A DNA stretch of 33,868 nt from Hyphomicrobiales bacterium (lineage in GTDB: Bacteria; Pseudomonadota; Alphaproteobacteria; Rhizobiales; Beijerinckiaceae). The number at the start of each line of letters is the position of its first letter. Position 1 is the stretch's first letter. Below, one piece after another: positions 19,407 through 27,556 of the stretch. Made by a program: the position numbers and the translations under genes. The stretch is from positions 1 to 33,868 of the forward strand of contig JAFAQA010000238.1 in NCBI GenBank assembly GCA_019246665.1, written 5' to 3'. Under the pieces are notes generated by a model. The model saw only the letters and a list, made by a program, of their open reading frames with translations. It did not search any database and was not told where the DNA came from.

Positions 19407-19880
19407 ATGCCGGCCATCGACGACCGTCTCAAATCTCTTGGCATCGCCTTGCCGACCCCGGTCCCACCCGTTGCCAATTACGTCCCCTTCGTGATCAGCG
19501 GGCAGCAACTCGTCATCTCCGGTCAGATTTGCGCCGGGCAGGATGGCAAGGTCGCCGAGCGTCACCAAGGAAAGGTAGGCGGCGGCGTGTCCGCGGAGGC
19601 GGGCAAGGAGGCAGCCCGTTTCGCCGCCATCAACGTACTCGCCCAGGCCAAGGCCGCGCTCGGCGGGCTTGATCGCATTGCGCGTTGCGTGCGGCTTGGC
19701 GGCTTCATCAATTGCGCCCCCGACTTCGGGCCTCTACCACAAGTGATGAACGGGGCTTCCGATCTGATGGTCGAGGTCTTCGGCGACAAGGGGCGTCATG
19801 CGCGCACCACAGTGGGTGTCGCCAATCTGCCGCTCAACTGCGCGGTCGAAGTCGAGGGGATCTTCGAGCTTACCCGGTGA
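19407..19880 (+). CDS. RidA family protein (YjgF/YER057c/UK114)
   Basis: Rid-family protein; the best-known members hydrolyse reactive enamines and imines released by pyridoxal-phosphate enzymes. The product is 157 residues, longer than classical RidA (about 128), which points to a Rid subgroup with an N-terminal extension (RLKSLGIALPTPVPPVANYVP). R133, in HARTTVGVANLPLN, aligns with the catalytic arginine of RidA, and the end (CAVEVEGIFEL) matches the IEIEAIA strand with its glutamate. A strong ribosome binding site, AAAGGAGTG, precedes the ATG. The stop overlaps the start of the next gene. Confidence 0.92.
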   Translation: MPAIDDRLKSLGIALPTPVPPVANYVPFVISGQQLVISGQICAGQDGKVAERHQGKVGGGVSAEAGKEAARFAAINVLAQAKAALGGLDRIARCVRLGGFINCAPDFGPLPQVMNGASDLMVEVFGDKGRHARTTVGVANLPLNCAVEVEGIFELTR

Positions 19881-20626
19881 AGCCATCTCTGGCCTGGCTG
19901 GTCGCCCGGCCGATCGCGCATCGAGGCCTGCATGACAGCGCGAAAGGCGTGATCGAGAACACCGCCTCCGCGGCTCTCGCGGCGATCAGGGCAAAATACG
20001 CGATCGAATGCGACGTGCAGGTCACGGTCGACGGAGAGGCCGTCGTGTTTCACGACTTCACACTCGAGCGGCTTACGGAGGGCTCAGGGTCCGTGGACGC
20101 AATCGCGGCCGACGCGATCGGCAAGCTCGCGCTGCGCGGCAGCTCGGACCATATCCTGCGGCTTTCAGATTGGCTCACCCTCATCGGCGGCCGTGTGGGC
20201 GCCGTGATCGAGATCAAGAGCCGGTTCGACGGCGACTTGCGCCTTCTGCACCGGGTTGTCCAGGTGATGCGCGGATATCGAGGTCCCTTCGCCTTGAAAT
20301 CATTCGATCCCGCCGTCATTGCGAAGCTGCGCGAAATTGCTCCCACCATTGCGCGTGGCATCATCGCCATGAACGATTATGAGGATCGCGGCCATGCGCG
20401 CCTGTCGCCAGCTCAGATCCGTGACATGGCAAATCTTTTGCATTTTTCACAAACGAGGCCGGATTTCCTCTCCTGGTACGTCAGCGACCTTCCCTGTGCG
20501 GCGCCTTTTCTGTGCCGCACGCAATTGGGCGTGCCTGTCGTGGCGTGGACGGTGAGAACAGCAGAGGAGGGCAAGCGAGCGAGCCTTCATGCCGACCAAA
20601 TGGTGTTCGAAGGCTTCAAGGCTTGA
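19877..20626 (+). CDS. Glycerophosphodiester phosphodiesterase family protein
   Basis: GDPD-type TIM-barrel enzyme, expected to split glycerophosphodiesters to glycerol 3-phosphate and an alcohol. The product is 249 residues, with no signal peptide, so it is cytoplasmic. Catalytic features seen: H15-R16 (IAHRG), E28-N29 (IENT), E44 and D46 (IECDVQ, metal ligands), H59-D60 (FHDFT, second catalytic histidine) and E112-K114 (IEIK). The start is the GTG at 19877, overlapping the ridA stop as GTGA, so translation is coupled. The frame is open far upstream within ridA, but only this start gives a proper GDPD N-terminus (MKPSLAWLVARPIAHRG). Confidence 0.93.
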   Translation: MKPSLAWLVARPIAHRGLHDSAKGVIENTASAALAAIRAKYAIECDVQVTVDGEAVVFHDFTLERLTEGSGSVDAIAADAIGKLALRGSSDHILRLSDWLTLIGGRVGAVIEIKSRFDGDLRLLHRVVQVMRGYRGPFALKSFDPAVIAKLREIAPTIARGIIAMNDYEDRGHARLSPAQIRDMANLLHFSQTRPDFLSWYVSDLPCAAPFLCRTQLGVPVVAWTVRTAEEGKRASLHADQMVFEGFKA

Positions 20627-20649
20627 ACGCCCCGCACTAGCTTTCACGC

Positions 20650-21891
20650 ATGTCGACCCGTTCACCCATCGCCGCCCGACCGACCGAATTCGTGCTGCGC
20701 GCGGCCGCCTCCTTCGCGAGCATCGACGCGGCGTCCTGGGATGCCTGCGCCAATCCGCCCGTCGCACCGCGCTCCATGCCTTTGGGCCCGAACGAGGACG
20801 ATCCGTTCAATCCCTTCATCTCACACGCTTTCCTGAGCGCGCTCGAGCAGTCGAAATCGGCGACGGCTCGTGCCGGATGGAGCCCTTGCCCTCTTCTCGT
20901 CGAAGATGCCGAAGGGGAGCTTGTCGCTTGCGCGCCCGCCTATCTCAAATCGCACTCGATGGGCGAATATGTCTTCGACCACGCTTTTGCCGATGCTTAC
21001 GAGCGCGCCGGCGGCCGCTATTATCCAAAGCTTCAGGTCGCGGTGCCTTTCACCCCTGTCACCGGCAGGCGTCTATTGGTGCGGGATGGACCAGTTCGCG
21101 AGGGCGCGCGCGATGCGCTGATCGGCGGTCTTGCGGCGCTGATGCGCCAGACCGGCGCGTCATCGACCCATGTCACTTTCGCCGACACCGCCGATTGGAA
21201 TGTTCTTGCCGAACGCGGCTTTCTCAAGCGGCTCGATCGGCAATTCCATTGGCTCAATGCCAACTACCGGAATTTCGAGGATTTCCTGGGTGCGCTCGCC
21301 TCGCGCAAGCGCAAGGTGATCCGCCGTGAGCGCAGAGAGGCATTGTGCGACGGCATTTCCATCGAGTGGGTGACGGGAAGCGACATCACGGAGGCGCATC
21401 TCGACGCCTTCTTCGCCTTCTATATGGATACAGGCTCGCGCAAATGGGGCAGGCCGTATCTGACGCGCGCCTTCTTCTCGCTCTTGGCGGAAAAGATGCG
21501 CGACCGGCTTCTCTTCGTCATGGCGAAGCGGTCAGGCCGCCACATCGCGGGTGCGATCAATGTCATCGGCGATCTCGCTCTTTACGGACGCAACTGGGGC
21601 TGCATCGAGGATCATCCCTTCCTGCATTTCGAGGTCTGCTACTACCAAGCGATCGAATTCGCGATTTCTCGCAAGCTTGCTCGCGTCGAGGCAGGTGCGC
21701 AGGGCGAGCACAAGCTCGCCCGCGGCTATGTTCCGGCTGAAACACATTCGGCGCATCTCTTCTCCGATCCGCGCCTGACACGCGCCGTCGCCGACTACCT
21801 CGAGAATGAACGCCGCTATGTGGAGATGGGCAATCGCGAGCTCGCCGAGGCCGCCCCTTTTCGACGCGCCGAGGCCGAGCGCGAGGAATAG
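20650..21891 (+). CDS. GNAT/FemAB-like acyltransferase, DUF482 (peptidogalycan family)
   Basis: A 413-residue protein of the DUF482 / FemAB-like family, built of GNAT-type acyltransferase domains; members are annotated as peptidoglycan or wall-related but the substrate is not established. Diagnostic stretches: NPFISHAFLSALE (54-66), the MGEYVFDHAFADAYERAGGRYYPKLQ block, HWLN...FEDFLGALASRKRKVIRRER and the C-terminal GAQGEHKLARGYVP. No signal peptide. It begins 23 bases after the phosphodiesterase gene and probably shares its transcript with ridA. Confidence 0.88.
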   Translation: MSTRSPIAARPTEFVLRAAASFASIDAASWDACANPPVAPRSMPLGPNEDDPFNPFISHAFLSALEQSKSATARAGWSPCPLLVEDAEGELVACAPAYLKSHSMGEYVFDHAFADAYERAGGRYYPKLQVAVPFTPVTGRRLLVRDGPVREGARDALIGGLAALMRQTGASSTHVTFADTADWNVLAERGFLKRLDRQFHWLNANYRNFEDFLGALASRKRKVIRRERREALCDGISIEWVTGSDITEAHLDAFFAFYMDTGSRKWGRPYLTRAFFSLLAEKMRDRLLFVMAKRSGRHIAGAINVIGDLALYGRNWGCIEDHPFLHFEVCYYQAIEFAISRKLARVEAGAQGEHKLARGYVPAETHSAHLFSDPRLTRAVADYLENERRYVEMGNRELAEAAPFRRAEAEREE

Positions 21892-22073
21892 GGGGGACGT
21901 GGCATCGCCGTCCGCGAGCAGTCGCGGCGCGCGAAATTCGCCTGTCTCGGCCCGGGTGAAAATGCCTCCGATCTTGTCGTCCGACATCCGCCTTCGTTCG
22001 TCCTAGCGCTCTCAATCTGCAACTTTTCCTGCGTAAGGGGAGTTTGAGCTGTGAGGAAACCAAGGAAGAGGCA

Positions 22074-22442
22074 ATGTCGATGAAACACCGCTTTTACATT
22101 CCAGCCGTCCTCCTGCTCACGCTCGGACTGGGGCTTGCGTCGCTATCCGTTGCGCGAGCCGCGCCGCTCGCGCCTCCTTCGGCTTCCGAGCCCCTTCCGG
22201 CACGCCTGCCAGCTATCTCGACACCCGCGGACCTGGTCGAAGCACGCTATTGGCGCCACCGCTATTATTGGCGGCGTCACTATTGGCACCGGCACTATTG
22301 GCATCGCCATTACTGGCACCGGCACTACTGGCACCGGCACTACTGGCACCGGCACTACTGGTATCGTCGCCACTGGCATTATCGGCGTTGGCACCGCTGG
22401 CACCATCCCTATTGGCATCGCCGGCACTACTACTGGTACTGA
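22074..22442 (+). CDS. Small exported His/Tyr/Trp/Arg-rich repeat protein
   Basis: Function not recognised. The 122-residue product has a clear signal peptide (MKHRFYIPAVLLLTLGLGLA..., cut probable after VARA at about 29), a Pro/Ala-rich linker, and then about 65 residues made almost only of His, Tyr, Trp and Arg, including five copies of HYWHR and one HYWYR. ATG 22074 follows AGGAAGAGG; the frame upstream of it adds nothing plausible. The tail could bind metal, heme or anionic surfaces, but that is inference from composition. A second protein of similar design follows at 22810. Confidence 0.8.
   Translation: MSMKHRFYIPAVLLLTLGLGLASLSVARAAPLAPPSASEPLPARLPAISTPADLVEARYWRHRYYWRRHYWHRHYWHRHYWHRHYWHRHYWHRHYWYRRHWHYRRWHRWHHPYWHRRHYYWY
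22278..22367 (+). repeat. 15-base tandem repeats in the His-rich gene
   Basis: Six consecutive 15-base units of the type CACTACTGGCACCGG, encoding HYWHR (the last one HYWYR). Units 4 and 5 are identical; the others differ by silent third-position changes, except for the Tyr in unit 6. The similarity of the units points to recent expansion by slippage or unequal exchange. Confidence 0.9.
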
Positions 22443-22809
22443 GCCGGAAAGCCCCGCAAACGAGCTCTGGGCGGGACTTGGCGCGGTTTGCCTTGCCCCG
22501 AGCGTCCCCGTAACCGGTTCAATCTCGCCGTGCGGAGGGCGAAAAGCCCTAAGCCCCCGAAAGCCCCCAAGGCCCGCACCAAGATTGGTGCGGGCTCAGC
22601 GGATGTCCCGCCAAATCGCCTCGCTCGGAATATCTGCGCGCACAGGGTTCGCTCGCGCGATGCGCGAATAAGACTGAGCCGTTCGTCGTTTCGAACGCCA
22701 GCCGTTCCCCGATTCGAATAAGAGTCGCTCATGCGCGGTTCAGGTTTCGCGTTAGACTCTATTGATCTTGGCACGAATCAGCCGAGAGCCAATTAGCATG
22801 GAGATTTCG
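22443..22809. other. Intergenic stretch of 367 bases
   Basis: No convincing gene. It holds the strong stem-loop at 22572-22595 and a weaker hairpin (CGTTCG/CGAACG, 22680-22697). The short open frames here, on both strands, are arginine/proline-rich and have no ribosome binding site. The promoter of the second Trp/His-rich gene should lie in the right part, but no clear -35/-10 pair is seen. Confidence 0.6.
22572..22595 (+). terminator. Strong stem-loop downstream of the His-rich gene
   Basis: Perfect 11-base arms, GCCCGCACCAA and TTGGTGCGGGC, with a 2-base centre. It lies 130 bases after the stop of the 22074-22442 gene. There is no T-run after it, so intrinsic termination is uncertain; it may instead stabilise a transcript end. 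Confidence 0.4.
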
Positions 22810-23073
22810 ATGTCGACGAAACCCTTTCTCAACACCCTCGCCGCCGGCGCGGTCGCAATGCTCGCATGCGTTGCTTCCTTGAGCGGCGCGCACGCCATGC
22901 CGATCGCCTTGCCCGCGGCTGGGGCAACAGCTCAAGACATCCATTCTGGGGAAGCGGTCGCTCCTCGTTCGGACCTGATCCAGGATGTGCACTGGCGCGG
23001 ACGCGGCTGGCATCGGCGCGGCTGGCATCGTCATGGCTGGCATGGCCGCCGCTGGCGGCGGCACTGGTATTGA
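22810..23073 (+). CDS. Small exported Trp/Arg/His-rich protein
   Basis: Function not recognised. The 87-residue product has a signal peptide (STKPFLNTLAAGAVAMLACVAS, cut probable after AHA at about 30), a neutral middle and a C-terminal tail of about 28 residues with repeated RGWHRRGWHRHGWHG. ATG 22810 has GGAG 6 bases before it; ATG 22798 in the same frame is an alternative. The layout (export signal, short linker, Trp/His/Arg tail) mirrors the gene at 22074 although the sequences differ. It may be a paralogue by convergence of composition rather than by descent. Confidence 0.72.
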   Translation: MSTKPFLNTLAAGAVAMLACVASLSGAHAMPIALPAAGATAQDIHSGEAVAPRSDLIQDVHWRGRGWHRRGWHRHGWHGRRWRRHWY

Positions 23074-23212
23074 TTCGACGACCCTCAAGCGAAAAACCTT
23101 GACATAGCGCGGGCGCGCCCTATCCGCCTCGTCGGCACGGGCAAGGCCCGCAGAGCCTGGTTGGCCTTCGACGGTTGCCAGCACGCCGCAAAATACCGGC
23201 GCAGCCTAAGCT

Positions 23213-23241
23213 TTCGGAAAAGTGGTCTCCACTTTTCCGAA
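23213..23241. repeat. Palindromic intergenic repeat, copy 1 (possible bidirectional terminator)
   Basis: Perfect 13-base arms TTCGGAAAAGTGG and CCACTTTTCCGAA around TCT. It lies between convergent genes (Trp-rich gene on plus, amine oxidase on minus), where a bidirectional terminator would fit. The half-site CCACTTTTCCG recurs exactly at 29075-29085, so it is a repeat family; similar palindromes are scattered in Rhizobiales genomes. Confidence 0.7.
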
Positions 23242-23302
23242 TGAGCTCCAGCCTGCTCGCCCGCCTTTTGAGTGCGGCGAGCGCCCCACGGGGCGCTCTG
23301 CT

Positions 23303-24589
23303 CTATGGCCTGGCCGAAAGGAGGGCTCGTGCCGTCTCGGACCCGCTCGCGAGCGCAGCCTCTACCGTTCCGACGTCGCGCCCCGAATAGAGAGCCTCAC
23401 CGGAGAAGAACACGCCATCGCCGTTCGAGCTGCGGAGCAGCGGCTGAATCTTTCTCGTCTCGAGCGTGACATAAGAGTAAGCGCCCCGCGCGAAGGCGTC
23501 GTTCCCCCAATTGATAGCCCTTGCGCTGACGAGATTGTGCTTGAGGTGTTCCACGGCGACATCGAAAGCCTTACCAAGAGAGGACAACGCGAACTCGACG
23601 AGTTCGGCTTCGCCAAGGTGCATCACTGCCTTCGTCCGGGGGCCGGAAAGCCAGCCGGTGAGCACGGGATTTCCGGAGGGATACTGGGTCCACCAGGTTG
23701 GAACGCTGTCTTCGGTGAACAGGAACGAGAGGTCGTCGAGATCCTTGCTGCCAGTGCCTGCCCACCATTTCGTAGCGAACCGCAAAAGAAATTTCACGAC
23801 ATTGCCGAACCCCATTTGCTCGCTTAGAGCCACCTTCTCGCGCGCGGAATGAGGAAGCTCGATCTCGCTCAACAGGTGAAGCGGCACGGCGAGAATCACG
23901 GCATCACCCTCGTAGGCGCGGCCATCGGCGCAATATGCGACCATTCGTCCGCCGCTCATTCCGATCGCTTTGATCACGGCGCCGAGATGGATCGAGGCGC
24001 CTCGGCGCCGGCACTGGTCCACCAAGAACTCGACGAGGGCGCCATACCCCCCGACGACGCGCCCGTGGTTGCCCAGCCCACGACCCACCCATTCGTCGCG
24101 CAGCCCGAATGTGCTGGCGCGAGCCGGATCGGCCGCATCATAGCCCTCAACCATCCTCCTGATGACGCGCCGCAGCTCGCCGTATTGGCTCGCGGCAAAA
24201 TACCTCTTGACGAAGTCGGAGACCGGCAAATCGGCTTCCAATTCGGTCAAAGCCTTAAACAGGCGATCCGCGTCAGGCACCGAGGATTCGGCCTTCGAGA
24301 ACACGCCATCACGAACCTTCCATCGCGTGCCCTGGATCGGTGAGATTGAAAGCCCGCCCTCGAGAAGCAAAGCGCGAGTTTCTGGCGCATCGCCATGGAT
24401 GAACTCAGGCCCGCCCTCGGCCGGATATCCGAATTCCGAAGTCGGAAGTGGAAAAATGCGCCCGCCGCAGCGCTCGCGAGCTTCGAGAACCGTCACCTTC
24501 TTGCCCGCGCGCCCGAGCTCTCGGCAAGCCATCAACCCCGCGGCGCCTGCGCCGACGATCACGACATGACCTGAATGCGAACTCGACAT
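23303..24589 (-). CDS. FAD-dependent amine oxidase family protein
   Basis: A flavin-containing oxidoreductase of the amine oxidase (PF01593) superfamily; 428 residues. Seen: the Rossmann dinucleotide motif VVIVGAGAAGLMACREL (9-25, GAGAAG at 13-18), E37 for the ribose and the ARERCGGRI that follows, and a C-terminal FAD motif (FFSGEALYSGRDVGTVEAAL). No signal peptide, so cytoplasmic. The substrate (polyamine, monoamine or carotenoid-type) cannot be told. ATG 24589 has GGAG upstream; a start at 24610 would add seven residues. It is divergent from the patatin gene, and the 206 bases between them should hold both promoters. Confidence 0.88.
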   Translation of the reverse strand: MSSSHSGHVVIVGAGAAGLMACRELGRAGKKVTVLEARERCGGRIFPLPTSEFGYPAEGGPEFIHGDAPETRALLLEGGLSISPIQGTRWKVRDGVFSKAESSVPDADRLFKALTELEADLPVSDFVKRYFAASQYGELRRVIRRMVEGYDAADPARASTFGLRDEWVGRGLGNHGRVVGGYGALVEFLVDQCRRRGASIHLGAVIKAIGMSGGRMVAYCADGRAYEGDAVILAVPLHLLSEIELPHSAREKVALSEQMGFGNVVKFLLRFATKWWAGTGSKDLDDLSFLFTEDSVPTWWTQYPSGNPVLTGWLSGPRTKAVMHLGEAELVEFALSSLGKAFDVAVEHLKHNLVSARAINWGNDAFARGAYSYVTLETRKIQPLLRSSNGDGVFFSGEALYSGRDVGTVEAALASGSETARALLSARP

Positions 24590-24654
24590 TCCGACAATCT
24601 CCGCCCGCACTCATGCCCGATGCTCATAAGTCCATGCCGATCATAGCAGCTAAT

Positions 24655-24672
24655 CGCCCGGACAACCGGGCG
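24655..24672. other. Stem-loop in the divergent amine oxidase/patatin spacer
   Basis: Perfect 7-base arms CGCCCGG and CCGGGCG with the loop ACAA. It lies between two divergent genes, so it is not an obvious terminator for either; an operator or mRNA leader structure for the patatin gene is possible. Confidence 0.4.
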
Positions 24673-24795
24673 AAGTTCTTCGCCGACCTGCTCGCAACGA
24701 AAAGCGGACGACACACAGCGATTCCCCTGGTAGCTCCCCGGCCGGAAGACGGGCTGGAAAAACCGGGTGAACGAAGTCGAGGAACGTTCTGAGCC

Positions 24796-25779
24796 GTGAT
24801 CACGTTGCATCTCGCTAGCGATAAATGGGAAAAGCTCGTGGCCAAGGGACGAAAATTCGCGCTTGCGCTCTCAGGCGGAAACGCGCTCGGTGCCTTCGAG
24901 GGAGGCGCGCTCGCGCACCTTGCTCGCGATGGTCAAATGGCTGACTTCATCGCCGGCACGTCGATTGGAGCCATCAATGCTGGCCTCTTTCTCGGCGCGC
25001 GAAACGATGACCCTGAGGCCACACTAAGGCAGTTCTGGGAAGAGCTCGCTCAGGATATTTTTGCCTTCTCGCGAGACCAACAGGCCGAATGGGCAGGGCT
25101 GAACTCGTTGCTTTTTGGCCGCCCGACCGCGTCGCGCAGCCATGTCGGGTCGCTGCTGGCTGGGCAACGCAGCGAGGTGGCGCTGCAGGATCAAGGTCCG
25201 TTGGCGCAGACGCTCGAGCGACTGATCGACTTCGATAAGCTCGCAACGCGCAGGACGCGGCTCGCCGTTTGCGCCGTTGCGCTTGACCCGGATGAACCCG
25301 TCGTCTTTGACAGCGAGAGCACACGCATTCAGACCCGGCACCTTGTCGCAAGTGCGTCGATCCCGGTGCTCTTCCCACCTGTCTTCATTGATGGGCGCGC
25401 TCATGTGGACGGTGGGCTCTCCTTCAATCTTCCGCTCGAACCCGTTCTTGCCTCGGTTGAACCGCCCTTCGATTGCTTCGCGCTCGATCTTTTCCCGCTC
25501 GGCGGCAAAGTTCCCACCTCGCTTGGAGAATCAGGAGAAAGGGTTCAAAACCTGATCTTTGGCCTGCAGTCGCGCCGCATTCTTCAGGATATCCGGCTTC
25601 GCGGGAACTGCCGCGTTGTTCATGTGCCCTATCATCCTGCGGAGCCCGAGAGCGCAGCCAAAGCTTTCGACTACTCGCGAGAATCCATCCGGATGCGCTG
25701 GCAGGCCGGCGAGGAGGCGATGCGGCGGGCCTTGGTACTCTGCGAAGACGCGAAGGAGAGTCTCGACCGCGTGGGTTAG
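24796..25779 (+). CDS. Patatin-like phospholipase family protein
   Basis: A cytoplasmic serine acyl hydrolase with a Ser-Asp dyad; 327 residues. The nucleophile is S56 in GTSIGAI (54-60), and the catalytic aspartate is D205 in HVDGGLSF. The oxyanion-hole loop reads SGGNALGAFEGG (26-37), a variant of the usual GGGxRG: the arginine is replaced by leucine. Such variants occur in a subfamily of bacterial patatins. The start is GTG 24796 with AGGAAC about 11 bases upstream; GTG 24838 in frame is less likely. It is convergent with the acyl-CoA synthetase gene (47 bases apart). The lipid substrate is unknown. Confidence 0.88.
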   Translation: MITLHLASDKWEKLVAKGRKFALALSGGNALGAFEGGALAHLARDGQMADFIAGTSIGAINAGLFLGARNDDPEATLRQFWEELAQDIFAFSRDQQAEWAGLNSLLFGRPTASRSHVGSLLAGQRSEVALQDQGPLAQTLERLIDFDKLATRRTRLAVCAVALDPDEPVVFDSESTRIQTRHLVASASIPVLFPPVFIDGRAHVDGGLSFNLPLEPVLASVEPPFDCFALDLFPLGGKVPTSLGESGERVQNLIFGLQSRRILQDIRLRGNCRVVHVPYHPAEPESAAKAFDYSRESIRMRWQAGEEAMRRALVLCEDAKESLDRVG

Positions 25780-25826
25780 CCGTGACAGCGCGATCCGATC
25801 TCGGTCATCGCCACGCCGCAGATTTT

Positions 25827-27425
25827 CTATCGCCGTCTCAACAAGAATCTTTGCACCTTGCCGCTCGGTGTCTTTGGCAATTCCTCGATGAACTCGATCT
25901 CGCGCGGATAGGCGTGCAGTCCGAGGCGAGTGCGAACATGTTGCCGCAACTCGGCCTTCAGCTCTTCCGAAGCAGCAACACCGGGACGGAGAACGATGAA
26001 CGCCTTCACGATCTCGGTCCGCTCCGGATCTGGCTTGCCGACGACCGCGACCTCGGCGACGGCGGGGTGCTCGATGATGCTGCTTTCGACATCGAAAGGA
26101 CCGATCCGATACCCAGCCGAAGTGATGATATCGTCGTTGCGGCCGACGAAGAAAATGTGCCCCTCGGCATCCTGCTGCACCGTATCGCCGGTGAGATACC
26201 ACTCGCCGCGGAAGCTCGGCGTGTCCGCACCCCAATAGCCGTCAAAGGCGAAAAGCGGTGATGTCGGGCGATGAACCGCAAGCACGCCAGGCGTGTCCGG
26301 CGGCACCGGGCGCAAATCTCCATCGAGCACCGCCACCGAGAATCCCGGCATGGGGAGGCCTGCCGCCCCAGGCCTGACAGCGTGATCAAGAGCATGGTGA
26401 TTGTTCACCACCATCAAGATTTCGGTCTGACCGTAATGGTCACGAAGGGGCGAGCGAAGCACGCGCTCGGCCCATCGCATCACCTCGGGGTTGAGCGGTT
26501 CGCCGGCGCTACTCGCGACCCGCAACTGCCCCGCGATCCGGCCCATCGCGTCGCCCGCTGCCATCATCAGCCGATAAACCGTGGGAGCGGCTGCGATATT
26601 GGTGATCTTCTTTGAAACGATGAGACGCAATGCCGCTTCGACCGTGAAGCCACCTTCGAAAAAGGTCGTGGCAAGACCAAGTTGCAAAGGCCCGATGACC
26701 GAGAAAGCCATGCCATAGGCCCAGCCGGGGTCAGCCACATTCCAAAAATGGTCCTTGGACTCGAGGCCGATTGCGTCGCGCATATAGATGGCGATGTTGA
26801 GCAGGATCCGAAGGGGCCAGCGGACCGCCTTTGGGTTCCCGGTGGTGCCCGAAGTGAAGAGGATCACGAACGGATCCTCGCCGCGCAGCATGACGGGTGC
26901 GCTCTCGGCCGATTGGGCGGCAAGTGCGGCGGCGAAGCCATTCCCAACGAGCATCACTGGCGGGCAGTTCGCAAGCTTATCAAGCTTCGGGCGATTGGCT
27001 TCATCCGTCACAATGAGCTTCGCTCGGCTTCCTCCCGCCGCCGTCACTCGGCTCTCGATTGCCGCGGGACCGAAGGCGGTGAAGAGCGGCTGGTAGATGG
27101 CTCCGACGCGCCATGCACCCAGCGTCACCACCAACAGCTCCGGGATGCGGGGAAGAAGCCCCGCGACGACGTCGCCCTGTCCGATGCCGCGCTCGCGAAG
27201 CAGGTTAGCAAAGCGGGCAGATTGGTCACGCAATGCCTCGAAGGTGATCGTCTTCTCCTCGGCGAAGTCCTTGCTGATCCAATTGAGTGCGGGATGATCG
27301 CCTCCCACCCAGCGATCGCAGCATTCGATCGCCGCGTTCATTCCATCCGCCAGGCGTCCATGCAGCACCTGGTTCGCCAATTCCTCGACCGAGAGGTCGC
27401 TGTAGGCTTCTTGATAATCGCGCAT
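25827..27425 (-). CDS. AMP-dependent acyl-CoA synthetase
   Basis: An adenylate-forming enzyme that activates a carboxylic acid to acyl-AMP and then acyl-CoA; 532 residues, resembling acetate or medium-chain acyl-CoA ligases. Seen: the phosphate loop TSGTTGNPK (191-199), the DHYGQTE motif (A5), EWYLTGDTVQQDAEG (A7), GRNDDIITSAGYRIGP (A8) and the catalytic lysine K523 in KTPSGKVQR (A10). ATG 27425 (MRDYQEAYSDLSVEELANQV) has GGAG before it; the longer frame to 27503 is less like the family. Chain-length preference cannot be read. It is divergent from the epoxide hydrolase gene. Confidence 0.92.
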   Translation of the reverse strand: MRDYQEAYSDLSVEELANQVLHGRLADGMNAAIECCDRWVGGDHPALNWISKDFAEEKTITFEALRDQSARFANLLRERGIGQGDVVAGLLPRIPELLVVTLGAWRVGAIYQPLFTAFGPAAIESRVTAAGGSRAKLIVTDEANRPKLDKLANCPPVMLVGNGFAAALAAQSAESAPVMLRGEDPFVILFTSGTTGNPKAVRWPLRILLNIAIYMRDAIGLESKDHFWNVADPGWAYGMAFSVIGPLQLGLATTFFEGGFTVEAALRLIVSKKITNIAAAPTVYRLMMAAGDAMGRIAGQLRVASSAGEPLNPEVMRWAERVLRSPLRDHYGQTEILMVVNNHHALDHAVRPGAAGLPMPGFSVAVLDGDLRPVPPDTPGVLAVHRPTSPLFAFDGYWGADTPSFRGEWYLTGDTVQQDAEGHIFFVGRNDDIITSAGYRIGPFDVESSIIEHPAVAEVAVVGKPDPERTEIVKAFIVLRPGVAASEELKAELRQHVRTRLGLHAYPREIEFIEELPKTPSGKVQRFLLRRR

Positions 27426-27443
27426 CACCGGCTCTCCAGGCTT

Positions 27444-27455
27444 CGCTTGCAAGCG
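27444..27455. promoter_or_regulatory. Perfect 12-base palindrome upstream of the acyl-CoA synthetase gene
   Basis: CGCTTGCAAGCG, ending 18 bases before the ATG of the acyl-CoA synthetase gene. Its position would suit an operator over the start region. No regulator gene lies nearby, so the binding protein is unknown and the site is only a candidate. Confidence 0.35.
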
Positions 27456-27537
27456 TACAGGATAAAAGAACCCGCGCTCCACGACGATCTTGCCCGGCTT
27501 CAATGCCCGAGGAAAGAATTTCTCAAGTTGGATTGCG

Positions 27538-27556
27538 CGTGGCCGATCGGGCCACG
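27538..27556. promoter_or_regulatory. Dyad in the divergent synthetase/epoxide hydrolase spacer
   Basis: Perfect 7-base arms CGTGGCC and GGCCACG around GATCG, 42 bases before the epoxide hydrolase ATG. It could be an operator or a leader hairpin. No convincing -35/-10 pair was found next to it. Confidence 0.35.

Noticed and set aside
22135-22671. Open frames in the other phases of the HYWHR repeats (GTGTTG-type and VPVPVV-type products)
   Set aside because: By-products of the 15-base repeat being open in several frames; only the frame with a signal peptide and ribosome binding site is credible.
22430-22774. 114-codon minus-strand frame in the spacer between the two Trp/His-rich genes
   Set aside because: Arginine-rich, no recognisable features and it spans a strong hairpin; most likely non-coding.
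23099-23126. TTGACA with a TATCCG 16 bases further on the plus strand
   Set aside because: No plus-strand gene lies downstream before the convergent amine oxidase gene, and the -10 box is poor.
24613-24792. Possible 59-residue plus-strand gene just upstream of the patatin gene
   Set aside because: No ribosome binding site before either ATG, it contains a 7-base-arm hairpin, and the composition does not look selected; kept only as leader sequence.
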